A stretch of DNA of 13,155 nucleotides from assembly GCA_900547295.1 (NCBI GenBank), contig URGK01000074.1, forward strand, positions 1 to 13,155, in the 5' to 3' direction. This stretch comes from an uncultured Eubacteriales bacterium (GTDB lineage Bacteria; Bacillota; Clostridia; Peptostreptococcales; Anaerovoracaceae). Position 1 is the stretch's first letter. Every line of letters starts with the position of its first letter. Below the pieces are notes generated by a model. That model was not told the origin of the DNA, made no database searches, and saw nothing but the letters and a program-made list of their open reading frames with translations. Position numbers and translations under genes: made by a program. Positions 1 through 6,611 of the stretch are shown one piece after another.

Positions 1-1
1 A

Positions 2-3000
2 ACTGGAACCGGGGCCGGTACGAGGCGCAGCTGGACGACCTCTGACGTAAAAAAGCCGGAGAGCACAAAGCTCCCAGAGATCAGTGCGGCAGTCAAAGAG
101 ACCGGGAGTGCAATGTATGCAGATGCTGCCGAGGATACCGTCTATACGATCAGTCATGCTTCCGATGGCTTTTCGGTTAAGGGCGGAGCACTTACCGATA
201 CAAAAGTCACTACACTTACGGAGGCGGTAAAGACAATCTTAGACCAGAGCGAAACAAAAAAGGTTGCCATCCATTTTGATAATATTGTTTCTCCGGAAAA
301 TAATGGCATTCAGCTTGACACTCCGTGCGAGCTGACCCTGACGGGCTCCTATAAAGCGAAAGCGTTGTTTAAAATCAACAGTGCCGGCTGCTTTATCATA
401 CACAATACCGCAGATATCACAGTATCTGAAATGGCGATCACAAATAGTAAAAAAGCAGAAGTAATCTTTGAGCATAATGGCGGCACTCTTGAAAAAAACA
501 GCATCGACAACCAGATATTTTACCTGCAGGCAAATGAGAAGATATATCTGACGGGCGGTGAGATAAACGGTACTGTTTTTGGAAATAAGAAGGGATATGT
601 GGAGATCTCCGGGGGTGTCTGGAAAGGAAGCCTTAGTTCCGTAAAGGAAGTCAACATAAGCGGAGGCCGCTTAGAAAATTGTAAAGCCGATACATCTTCG
701 ATATATGCGATCCGCGGAGCCGAGAAAATATCCATAAACGGCGGCGAGATCTATGCGAAAAATACAAATACGACTGACTCCAACAGAGCAGCTTATGCCA
801 TCAGCATGGCGAATAATACCGAACTGACCTTATCCGGGAATGTCGATATCTCTGCTTCGTGTGACAGCGGAAAACAGGGTTCCCTATATTATTTCAATGG
901 CTCCTATCCTACGGTGGATGCGACCGGCTTGACCTCGGTTAATTCCAATTTTACTCTGGCGCCTTATTATTCGGCAATGAAGGCAAGCTCGGCGTTGACG
1001 AACTGGATGGAGTGTTCTGATAACATTCAGTCCTTGCTCGCGAATATGAAATTAAATGTGATCTGTCCGAATGCGAAGACACAGGCTGAATATGCAGATT
1101 ACGAATTAAAAGCCGCCGGAAATTATATCCGGATCCTGGATAAAAATGCTCCGGCAAGCCAGATCGAAAGCGGCGTTATTAAAAAAGCGGATATTCAACT
1201 GTCAGACGGTAAATATGATGTTACCGTTACGTATGCCTCTGCGGGAGAAGGGACAGAGGAAAATAAGACATACCAGTATGATATAGCCTCCGGCAGCGTA
1301 TCCGGTATATTAAATGATATCCTGCTTATGAATACGGGAGCTGCCGGCCCTCAGATCACTATTGGCAGTACGGCTAATCCGATCAGGGAGGATATTACGA
1401 TAGATACGGCGGGCTTCATCGAGGAAAATGCCGTTGTATTAGAAGGAAAGATTGAAGGAAGGGTCACGGTCACCGGAAAAGGAACATTAAAATCCAGCCT
1501 TAGCTGTTCCGGCTTTGACGGTGCGACATCAAGTACGATCCATATTACAGGAGGAGAGATCATCGGGGAAAGTACGAATTCGCCGGTGATCAGGTTGCGT
1601 GCAGCAAACCTGATCGTTGAAGGAGACAGCACAGTGATCCGGAATGAGAATCAGTCATCAGGCGATGTTGAGAGCCGCGACACGATCAGTGCGACAGGCG
1701 GCGTACAGATTACGATCCGGGGAGGCACGATCGAGTCTTCCGGTGGACGTGCTTTGTATATATACAGAAAAGGAGATTCTGCCTTAGCCGACTCCTATGC
1801 TTCTCTCCTTGTCGAGGGAGGAACCATAACAGGAGCCAAATATGGTATTTACAATACCCAACATAATGAAGTCACGATAAAGGGTGGTACGATCAAAGGG
1901 ACAGAATCCGATATCTTCCTTGCACATGACAACACTCAAATCTCTCGTGAACCAAAAAAGTTTACCGTAGAGAATGAAAACTCCTCAAAGTCATTCCCTT
2001 TTGCCAAGATGCAAATCGAAAACTTATCCTGTACGAATGAGATCGATTTCACGAAGGCAAAGCTTAAGGAGGCAGATAAGTTAAATATCGTTCTTAACAG
2101 CGGAGCGGAAGCGGGCAAGCTGTTTCGAGTATCCACAGAGGAATACAGGAGCTTTCTAAAGGCGGTTCAGCTTTCCGGCCCGGAAGCGCCGGTCTGCGTG
2201 GTCTATAATTCTGCCAAGCCATCAGCTTCGCAGAATACGACAGACATCTATGCGTTCCCAAAGACAGGGGCGCAGACGGTTCATGTTAAATATTATAACG
2301 AGCATAAAGATACAGAGCCGTTTTATGATGAATATCTTTTAAAAGGGTATACGGTCAATGGTGCAGAACCGATAAGCAGCTACCTGAGTAAAACAGTGCC
2401 TTCCGGGATAAATCAGGCTGAGTTTTCCGTATGGCGCTATAAGGATGACATAAGAAATGGTACAGCGGCAGATGAAACGAAAGCCGTTAATCAGCTTGTG
2501 GAGGATAGGCTTGCTACGGAGGCAAATGGCGCCCCGGTGGTCGAGCTTTACGCAGGCTATAAGGTTTCTCTTACGGGTAACGCAGTTGCTACCGGAGACA
2601 GCTCGGTCAGCTTTCAGGCAGAGTCTGATGGAACGACCCTGTATTATACAGAAGATACAACGTATAGCTCATTCAGTGGCGAAGAATTAAGGGCGGCGGC
2701 TAAGGCAGAAGCTACGAGAGAAAAGTTTCATTCATTAACCCCAGAAGATGGTAAATTCACAATTTCCTACACGAATCTGGAGCCGGGACAATCCTATTCC
2801 TGTATTATGGTTGCCGAAAATGAAAATCTTGATGTATCCGATGCCCTTATGCTGACGGCAACGACAAATAAACGTGTATTAAATAAAAATGATTTCAGTA
2901 TTGGCGAGACAAAATTCACCTATGCCGGAAATCAGGCTACACATGGAGTAAGCGTAACACCGACTTCGGAAAACAACGGAAAATTCGAGATCGGTAGTGT

Positions 3001-5893
3001 ACTTTATAAAAAGAAGGAGGGAGATGAATATACAGGAAGCTTCCTCGAAGCACAGGCGGCAGCCGGTGTATATGGCGTATTTGTCTCTACGAAATCGGAA
3101 AAAACCGGGATCAATCGTGCGACAGATCTGTTCCTCTGCGATATGACGATCGAGAAGGCGAAATTTAATCCTTTGTGGTTTATGACTCGCAGTAAGATAA
3201 CCTATGGTCAGGATGCAGGGGATGCTTTAGAGCCGGTGATCCGGGGAGAATACAGTACAGCCGGTGCCACAGCCGTGATTACCGGCTATGGAAAGATTAA
3301 CTATAAGCTTTATGAAGACGCGGCCCTTACAAAGGAGGTTTCCCGAAACAGCGAAGGACACTACGACGTGTGCCTGAAGGAAGACGGAGCCGTTGGCCAA
3401 TATTATGTGGGAATTACCTGTACGGAAGGAAGCAATGTTAAGGCACAGGAAACACCGGATGCGATCTATAATAATCAGCTGACGATCGAGAAAGCAGACC
3501 ACACATTTTCCGGACTGACCTGTGAAAATATCTATTACGGCGAGTCACCGTCCCCCGAAGTTCAGCTGAAAAATGCGGATGCAGGCGTAGCTTATACGGA
3601 AGCGGACTCCGGGCTGGTGCGGTTTGCTTACACACAGGACACTAGCGGAAGTGACAGTGTAGCTTGGTCTGCCGGAAATAATGCCGGAAAATGGTATGTG
3701 CGTGCCGAGATCGATGAAAGCCGGAATTTCAATGGAGCGAAAAGTGAATGGAAGGAGTTTACCGTCAATAAGGCAGAGCTTAAGATTTCGGTTAAGACGC
3801 TCGACTCCAAGAAGTATGACGGAACGACAACAGCAAGCGGTACGCTTTCGCTGGAAGCCGTAAAGGGGAATCTCCTTTCTGCGGATGAAGCAGAGCTGGG
3901 AGCAAGCGGAGTTTTCACATGGACATCTCCGGCAGCAGGAACAAATACGGTGAATGTTTCCGAGATCCAACTTACCGGTACGGCAAAAGATAATTACTGC
4001 ATCGTGGAGGGTGGTGACAGACTTACCGGAATATCCTGTCAGGATGCGCAAATTATAGCCGCAGAGCTTACCGGAGTTTCTGTAACGCAGACAGAGTCTC
4101 TTACCTACAATGGCAGTCCTCAGGTGGCGAAGGTCGCAGTCAGGGCAACGACCGTTAACGGAAATGCGGCAGGCTTTGTCTATGGCCTGACAGCAGAGCA
4201 GGCGGCCGATCCGGCCACAGCTTCCCCTGCAGTACCGGCCTTTACCGATGCCGGAGAGCACAGGGTATATTATGTGGCATCGGCATCGGATCATGAGCCG
4301 CAAACGGGAAGCTTTATCGTAACGATCCATAAGGCCCCGCTTAATGGTGTGGCGTCAGAAAATTACACAGGAGTTTATGACGGAAGGGCTCATGGCATTT
4401 CCGTAAACTTAACGGCAGCTGCCGAAGGCGGAACCGTCTTATACGGAGAAACAGAAGGTGAGTGTACGCTTACTGAAAATCCGCTCTACCGGAATGCAGG
4501 AGCTTATACCGTCTATTATGAGGTTTCCAAGGATAACTATATAACCCATAAGGGTCAGGCCTCTGTGACCATCGATCCGGCAGACCTTACCGTGACGGCA
4601 GAGCCGAAGACGGTGGCTTACCGGGAGGCGCCGCCGGTATACAGCAGCAAGATCAGCGGACTGGTCGATGATACAGAGAAAGTTCTGGAGGGGAAGATCA
4701 CCTACCGGTGCGATTACGCAGTCGGAAGGGATGTCGGAGAATATGAGATCGTTCCCTCGGGTCTTACGGCGAAAAACGGAAACTATACAATCGCATATAT
4801 CCCGGGAACCCTTAACGTAACTCAGGCCGCGCCGGAGCTCTCGATCGAAAATCTCTCCGCACTGGATCGTGTTTACGATGCAGCGGCACTGGAGCCGAAG
4901 GTGCGCTCCGATAGTGACGGAGCACTTACGGTAACGTTTATGAAGGGAAATGAGGTTATTCCAAATGCCCCGGCCGCAGTGGGAAGCTATCGGGTGATCG
5001 TAAATACAAAGGCCACGAAGAATTATCTGGCGGGAAATAAGGAATTTTCATTTGAGATCCGCAAGGCGCCGCTTACCGTTACCGCAAAGGATCTGCGGAT
5101 CCGAGTAAAAAGTGAGATCCCTGAGTATGAGGCGATATACGAGGGCTTTGCCGGAGCCGATAACGCGGCCTCCTTAGGCGGAAACCTTCAGTTCACCTGT
5201 TCCTATACGAAGGAGAGCGCAGTCGGTACTTATGAGATTATGCCTTATGGTCTTACATCCGAAAACTATGAGTTCCGCTTTGTCGGAGGAACGCTGACGG
5301 TTGAAGGCAGCAGCGGTGGCGGCGGTGGATTTATTCCACCAATAACAGTGCAGAAGCCGACGATCTCAACAGGGGAAGGATACACTGTAAGCACTGGAAG
5401 CGAGGGGACAACAGCAACCATCAATGTGCAGGATGGCTATGAACTTGTTGATGTGACAGTGAATGGCGTTTCAAAGGGAGAGGTAACAACGCTTACAGGA
5501 CTAAAAACAGGCGATAAGATTGAGGTTACAGTCGTTAAGAAAGCGGAACTTTCCGAAGCCGAAAAAGTACAATTAGAATTAGCAAAGGTAACAAAGGACA
5601 ACTTCAAAGCACGCTCTAAACAGGTGAAAATGAAGAACGGCAAGAAGGCCGTTACGATTACTTGGACGAATACCAGCGGCGTGAAATTTGATGGCGTTGA
5701 AATATTCAGGTCATTGAAGAAAAACTCTGGTTATGGAAAGAATCCAATCTATACTTCTAAGTCTGGGAAGTATTACAATACTTCTGTAAAGAAGGGGAAG
5801 AAGTATTATTACAAGGTTCGTAGTTATATAGAAGTGGATGGCATAAAATACTACTCTGCGTGGTCTGCAAAGGCGTGGAGAACAGTAAAATAA
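2..5893 (+). CDS. Giant MBG-repeat surface protein, 5'-truncated by the window
   Basis: Probable secreted or cell-surface adhesin-like protein, at least 1926 residues from the first ATG (113); the frame is open to base 2, so the real start and signal peptide probably lie outside the window. Numbering from ATG 113: residues ~30-620 form a right-handed beta-helix-like region with recurring short strands and turns (ISGG, SINGGEI, HITGGEI, TIRGGTI, TIKGGTI). Residues ~810-920 look Fn3/Ig-like. Residues ~920-1730 are a chain of MBG/YDG-type repeats, including KKYDGTTTA near 1233 and LTVTA starts near 1492 and 1654, with NY(T)I or NYEF near repeat ends. GSSGGGGG at 1732-1739 is a linker, followed by a small beta domain and a Fn3-like C-terminus (~1830-1926) rich in K and Y. 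No LPXTG motif or terminal membrane segment is visible, so anchoring is unknown. ATG 113 has GGGAG upstream but begins no signal peptide, so I do not favour it as the start. Binding target is unknown. Confidence 0.85.
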   Translation, partial: TGTGAGTRRSWTTSDVKKPESTKLPEISAAVKETGSAMYADAAEDTVYTISHASDGFSVKGGALTDTKVTTLTEAVKTILDQSETKKVAIHFDNIVSPENNGIQLDTPCELTLTGSYKAKALFKINSAGCFIIHNTADITVSEMAITNSKKAEVIFEHNGGTLEKNSIDNQIFYLQANEKIYLTGGEINGTVFGNKKGYVEISGGVWKGSLSSVKEVNISGGRLENCKADTSSIYAIRGAEKISINGGEIYAKNTNTTDSNRAAYAISMANNTELTLSGNVDISASCDSGKQGSLYYFNGSYPTVDATGLTSVNSNFTLAPYYSAMKASSALTNWMECSDNIQSLLANMKLNVICPNAKTQAEYADYELKAAGNYIRILDKNAPASQIESGVIKKADIQLSDGKYDVTVTYASAGEGTEENKTYQYDIASGSVSGILNDILLMNTGAAGPQITIGSTANPIREDITIDTAGFIEENAVVLEGKIEGRVTVTGKGTLKSSLSCSGFDGATSSTIHITGGEIIGESTNSPVIRLRAANLIVEGDSTVIRNENQSSGDVESRDTISATGGVQITIRGGTIESSGGRALYIYRKGDSALADSYASLLVEGGTITGAKYGIYNTQHNEVTIKGGTIKGTESDIFLAHDNTQISREPKKFTVENENSSKSFPFAKMQIENLSCTNEIDFTKAKLKEADKLNIVLNSGAEAGKLFRVSTEEYRSFLKAVQLSGPEAPVCVVYNSAKPSASQNTTDIYAFPKTGAQTVHVKYYNEHKDTEPFYDEYLLKGYTVNGAEPISSYLSKTVPSGINQAEFSVWRYKDDIRNGTAADETKAVNQLVEDRLATEANGAPVVELYAGYKVSLTGNAVATGDSSVSFQAESDGTTLYYTEDTTYSSFSGEELRAAAKAEATREKFHSLTPEDGKFTISYTNLEPGQSYSCIMVAENENLDVSDALMLTATTNKRVLNKNDFSIGETKFTYAGNQATHGVSVTPTSENNGKFEIGSVLYKKKEGDEYTGSFLEAQAAAGVYGVFVSTKSEKTGINRATDLFLCDMTIEKAKFNPLWFMTRSKITYGQDAGDALEPVIRGEYSTAGATAVITGYGKINYKLYEDAALTKEVSRNSEGHYDVCLKEDGAVGQYYVGITCTEGSNVKAQETPDAIYNNQLTIEKADHTFSGLTCENIYYGESPSPEVQLKNADAGVAYTEADSGLVRFAYTQDTSGSDSVAWSAGNNAGKWYVRAEIDESRNFNGAKSEWKEFTVNKAELKISVKTLDSKKYDGTTTASGTLSLEAVKGNLLSADEAELGASGVFTWTSPAAGTNTVNVSEIQLTGTAKDNYCIVEGGDRLTGISCQDAQIIAAELTGVSVTQTESLTYNGSPQVAKVAVRATTVNGNAAGFVYGLTAEQAADPATASPAVPAFTDAGEHRVYYVASASDHEPQTGSFIVTIHKAPLNGVASENYTGVYDGRAHGISVNLTAAAEGGTVLYGETEGECTLTENPLYRNAGAYTVYYEVSKDNYITHKGQASVTIDPADLTVTAEPKTVAYREAPPVYSSKISGLVDDTEKVLEGKITYRCDYAVGRDVGEYEIVPSGLTAKNGNYTIAYIPGTLNVTQAAPELSIENLSALDRVYDAAALEPKVRSDSDGALTVTFMKGNEVIPNAPAAVGSYRVIVNTKATKNYLAGNKEFSFEIRKAPLTVTAKDLRIRVKSEIPEYEAIYEGFAGADNAASLGGNLQFTCSYTKESAVGTYEIMPYGLTSENYEFRFVGGTLTVEGSSGGGGGFIPPITVQKPTISTGEGYTVSTGSEGTTATINVQDGYELVDVTVNGVSKGEVTTLTGLKTGDKIEVTVVKKAELSEAEKVQLELAKVTKDNFKARSKQVKMKNGKKAVTITWTNTSGVKFDGVEIFRSLKKNSGYGKNPIYTSKSGKYYNTSVKKGKKYYYKVRSYIEVDGIKYYSAWSAKAWRTVK

Positions 5894-5905
5894 TCAATTT
5901 TGAAT

Positions 5906-5934
5906 TCCGCATGGCAACCGCTGTGCGGATTTTT
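5906..5934 (+). terminator. Intrinsic terminator of the surface protein gene
   Basis: TCCGCA (5906-5911) pairs perfectly with TGCGGA (5924-5929) and is followed by five T. It lies 12 bp after the stop codon of the surface protein gene. A diverged second copy lies at 6253-6283. Confidence 0.75.
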
Positions 5935-5975
5935 CATTCAAAAGACACTTTATAGTGGTATCGGCTTCTGAAAAA

Positions 5976-5984
5976 TGATATAAT
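5976..5984 (+). promoter_or_regulatory. Extended -10 promoter of the small toxin-like ORF
   Basis: TGATATAAT is a perfect extended -10 element (TGnTATAAT). No good -35 is present at 16-18 bp, which extended -10 promoters tolerate. The start would be near 5991, giving a 5' leader of about 77 nt before the ATG at 6068. Confidence 0.6.
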
Positions 5985-6020
5985 AAACTTGTCAAGAGGA
6001 CAAGCGAAAGCGGTTAACCT
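5976..6020 (+). repeat. Left arm of a ~45-bp imperfect inverted repeat
   Basis: This arm contains TGATATA, then TGTCAAGAGGA, then AAAGCGGTTAACCT. The reverse complement of 6171-6215 contains TGATATA, TGTCAAGAGGA and AAAACGGCTAACCT in the same order. The arm includes the -10 element and the predicted transcription start. It also contains a CTTGTC/GACAAG hairpin (5988-6004). Confidence 0.75.
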
Positions 6021-6060
6021 TCCCCAAAACTCAAAAGGGATTTTGGACTAGAAGGAAGGT
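6017..6060 (+). promoter_or_regulatory. 5' UTR hairpin sequestering the ribosome binding site
   Basis: ACCTTCC (6017-6023) is perfectly complementary to GGAAGGT (6054-6060), the SD of the ORF at 6068. Nested directly inside, CCAAAA (6024-6029) pairs with TTTTGG (6041-6046). The structure would hide the SD in the full-length RNA, a hallmark of type I toxin mRNAs. The fold is inferred from complementarity only; no energy was computed. Confidence 0.6.
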
Positions 6061-6067
6061 GGTAAAT

Positions 6068-6127
6068 ATGGTGAGAATCACAATTACCCTTGGTAGGCTG
6101 AGAATCACAATTTCCATAAAAAAATAA
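6068..6127 (+). CDS. 19-residue cationic beta-patterned peptide, candidate type I toxin
   Basis: A 19-codon ORF, MVRITITLGRLRITISIKK, with a strong SD (GGAAGGTGG at 6054-6062, 5 bp before the ATG). The peptide has five basic residues and no acidic ones. Hydrophobic and Thr/Ser residues alternate on both sides of a central LGR, as in an amphipathic beta-hairpin, and there is no helical membrane segment of the Fst or holin-like kind. Context suggests a toxin: extended -10 promoter, SD-sequestering leader, a terminator whose stem begins within the last codons, and a convergent antisense promoter. That layout is known from Fst/par-type type I toxin-antitoxin loci; the peptide is not one I recognise. 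Alternatives are a regulatory leader peptide or a chance ORF in a non-coding RNA pair. The toxin role is inference. Confidence 0.5.
   Translation: MVRITITLGRLRITISIKK
6072..6112 (+). repeat. 14-bp direct repeat inside the small ORF
   Basis: TGAGAATCACAATT occurs at 6072-6085 and again at 6099-6112, exactly 27 bp (9 codons) apart, in the same frame. Each copy encodes the R-I-T-I strand, so the peptide may have arisen by duplication of one strand. Confidence 0.9.
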
Positions 6128-6162
6128 CTGCCCTAAGCTTGCAACCTCGGCAGTTATTTTTT
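6119..6162. terminator. Bidirectional intrinsic terminator shared by sense and antisense RNAs
   Basis: AAAAAATAACTGCC (6119-6132) pairs perfectly over 14 bp with GGCAGTTATTTTTT (6149-6162), with a 16-nt loop. The A and T runs give a U-tract in both directions. The stop codon of the small ORF (6125-6127) lies in the left arm. Overlap of the two transcripts here creates at least 44 nt of full complementarity. Confidence 0.9.
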
Positions 6163-6200
6163 AACTGAACAGGTTAGCCGTTTTCAACGGCTTTCCTCTT
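6119..6200 (-). ncRNA. Predicted ~80-nt antisense RNA of the small ORF
   Basis: The ends are inferred from the promoter at 6207-6235 (start near 6200) and the bidirectional terminator (end near 6119). The RNA would contain a 5' hairpin, AGCCGTT-gaaa-ACGGCT, then run through the terminator complementary to the 3' end of the sense mRNA. It has no apparent ORF. By analogy with RNA II of par/Fst loci it would be the antitoxin. Expression is not shown by the sequence. Confidence 0.5.
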
Positions 6201-6215
6201 GACACCACTATATCA
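6171..6215 (-). repeat. Right arm of the ~45-bp imperfect inverted repeat
   Basis: Partner of 5976-6020. The reverse complement carries TGATATA, TGTCAAGAGGA and AAAACGGCTAACCT, with small insertions and deletions between blocks. It contains the antisense promoter -10 and start, so the two convergent promoters look like inverted duplicates. Confidence 0.75.
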
Positions 6216-6235
6216 CAAAGGGACACCAATTTCAA
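6207..6235 (-). promoter_or_regulatory. Antisense promoter
   Basis: On the minus strand, TTGAAA (6235-6230) is separated by exactly 17 bp from TATAGT (6212-6207). This is a better sigma-A match than the sense promoter, as expected for an abundant antisense antitoxin. Confidence 0.65.
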
Positions 6236-6252
6236 GCGAAAAGAAATATTTC

Positions 6253-6283
6253 TCCATATGGCGGCGGCTGTGTGGATTTTTTT
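6253..6283 (+). terminator. Second, diverged copy of the surface-gene terminator
   Basis: TCCATAT (6253-6259) pairs with GTGTGGA (6270-6276) over 7 bp with two G-U pairs, followed by seven T. Stem, loop and T-run align with 5906-5934 (shared ATGGC, GCTGTG and GGATTTTT blocks). No gene lies immediately upstream on this strand, other than the small cassette that has its own terminator. Confidence 0.55.
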
Positions 6284-6311
6284 ATGCTCAAAACTTGACA
6301 TCTTTCAAAAA

Positions 6312-6340
6312 ATGAAATCTCTTCAGAATTCAGATATAAT
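6312..6340 (+). promoter_or_regulatory. Candidate sigma-A promoter
   Basis: ATGAAA (6312-6317), a 17-bp spacer and a perfect TATAAT (6335-6340). No convincing ORF follows; transcription would enter the AT-rich repeat region before rubrerythrin. Confidence 0.4.
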
Positions 6341-6399
6341 ATTTATAGAAGGTATCCAGAGAAAAGAAAGCGAAAAAAACACATTATAGCATATAATCG

Positions 6400-6428
6400 T
6401 TGAAATTTCAATGATTGTATGGTATAAT
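6400..6428 (+). promoter_or_regulatory. Candidate sigma-A promoter overlapping a palindrome
   Basis: TTGAAA (6400-6405), a 17-bp spacer and TATAAT (6423-6428). The -35 is half of the palindrome TTGAAATTTCAA (6400-6411), so a repressor could bind there. The RNA would start near 6435 and run through the AAAGTTAC cluster toward the 3' end of rubrerythrin; no gene with an SD follows. Confidence 0.45.
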
Positions 6429-6438
6429 GTTAATGAAA

Positions 6439-6514
6439 AAAGTTACAATGTCAAAAAGTTACCAGTTTGATGATTTTTATGACTGTCAAAATCGGAAAGT
6501 TACAAGAAAGTTAC
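6439..6514 (+). repeat. Cluster of four AAAGTTAC repeats
   Basis: AAAGTTAC occurs at 6439-6446, 6455-6462, 6496-6503 and 6507-6514. TGTCAAAA accompanies it at 6449 and 6484, and AGTCAAA at 6516. The last two copies are 11 bp apart, about one helical turn. TTACAAGAAA (6500-6509) also forms a perfect 10-bp hairpin with TTTCTTGTAA (6524-6533). The surrounding stretch 6284-6548 is AT-rich and has no supportable gene. Confidence 0.6.
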
Positions 6515-6548
6515 AAGTCAAATTTTCTTGTAATATGATTTTACAAAG

Positions 6549-6574
6549 AAAAAAGGAAGCCCCTTCAGACTTCC
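6549..6574 (-). terminator. Rubrerythrin intrinsic terminator
   Basis: Read on the minus strand, GGAAGTCT pairs with GGGCTTCC (6574-6567 with 6562-6555, two G-U pairs) around a 4-nt loop, followed by six T (6554-6549). It lies about 40 bp after the rubrerythrin stop. Confidence 0.75.
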
Positions 6575-6611
6575 CTCATCTTCTGCATATTGAAATTTCA
6601 ACCAATCTGAA

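Noticed and set aside
3545..4330. 261-codon open frame on the minus strand inside the surface protein gene
   Set aside because: It lies wholly antisense to clear repeat-domain coding sequence, has a cysteine/arginine-rich composition typical of a shadow frame, and shows no SD.
6291..6300. TTGACA at 6295-6300 as a promoter -35
   Set aside because: No -10-like hexamer at 16-18 bp; the TATAAT at 6335 is 34 bp away and pairs better with ATGAAA at 6312.
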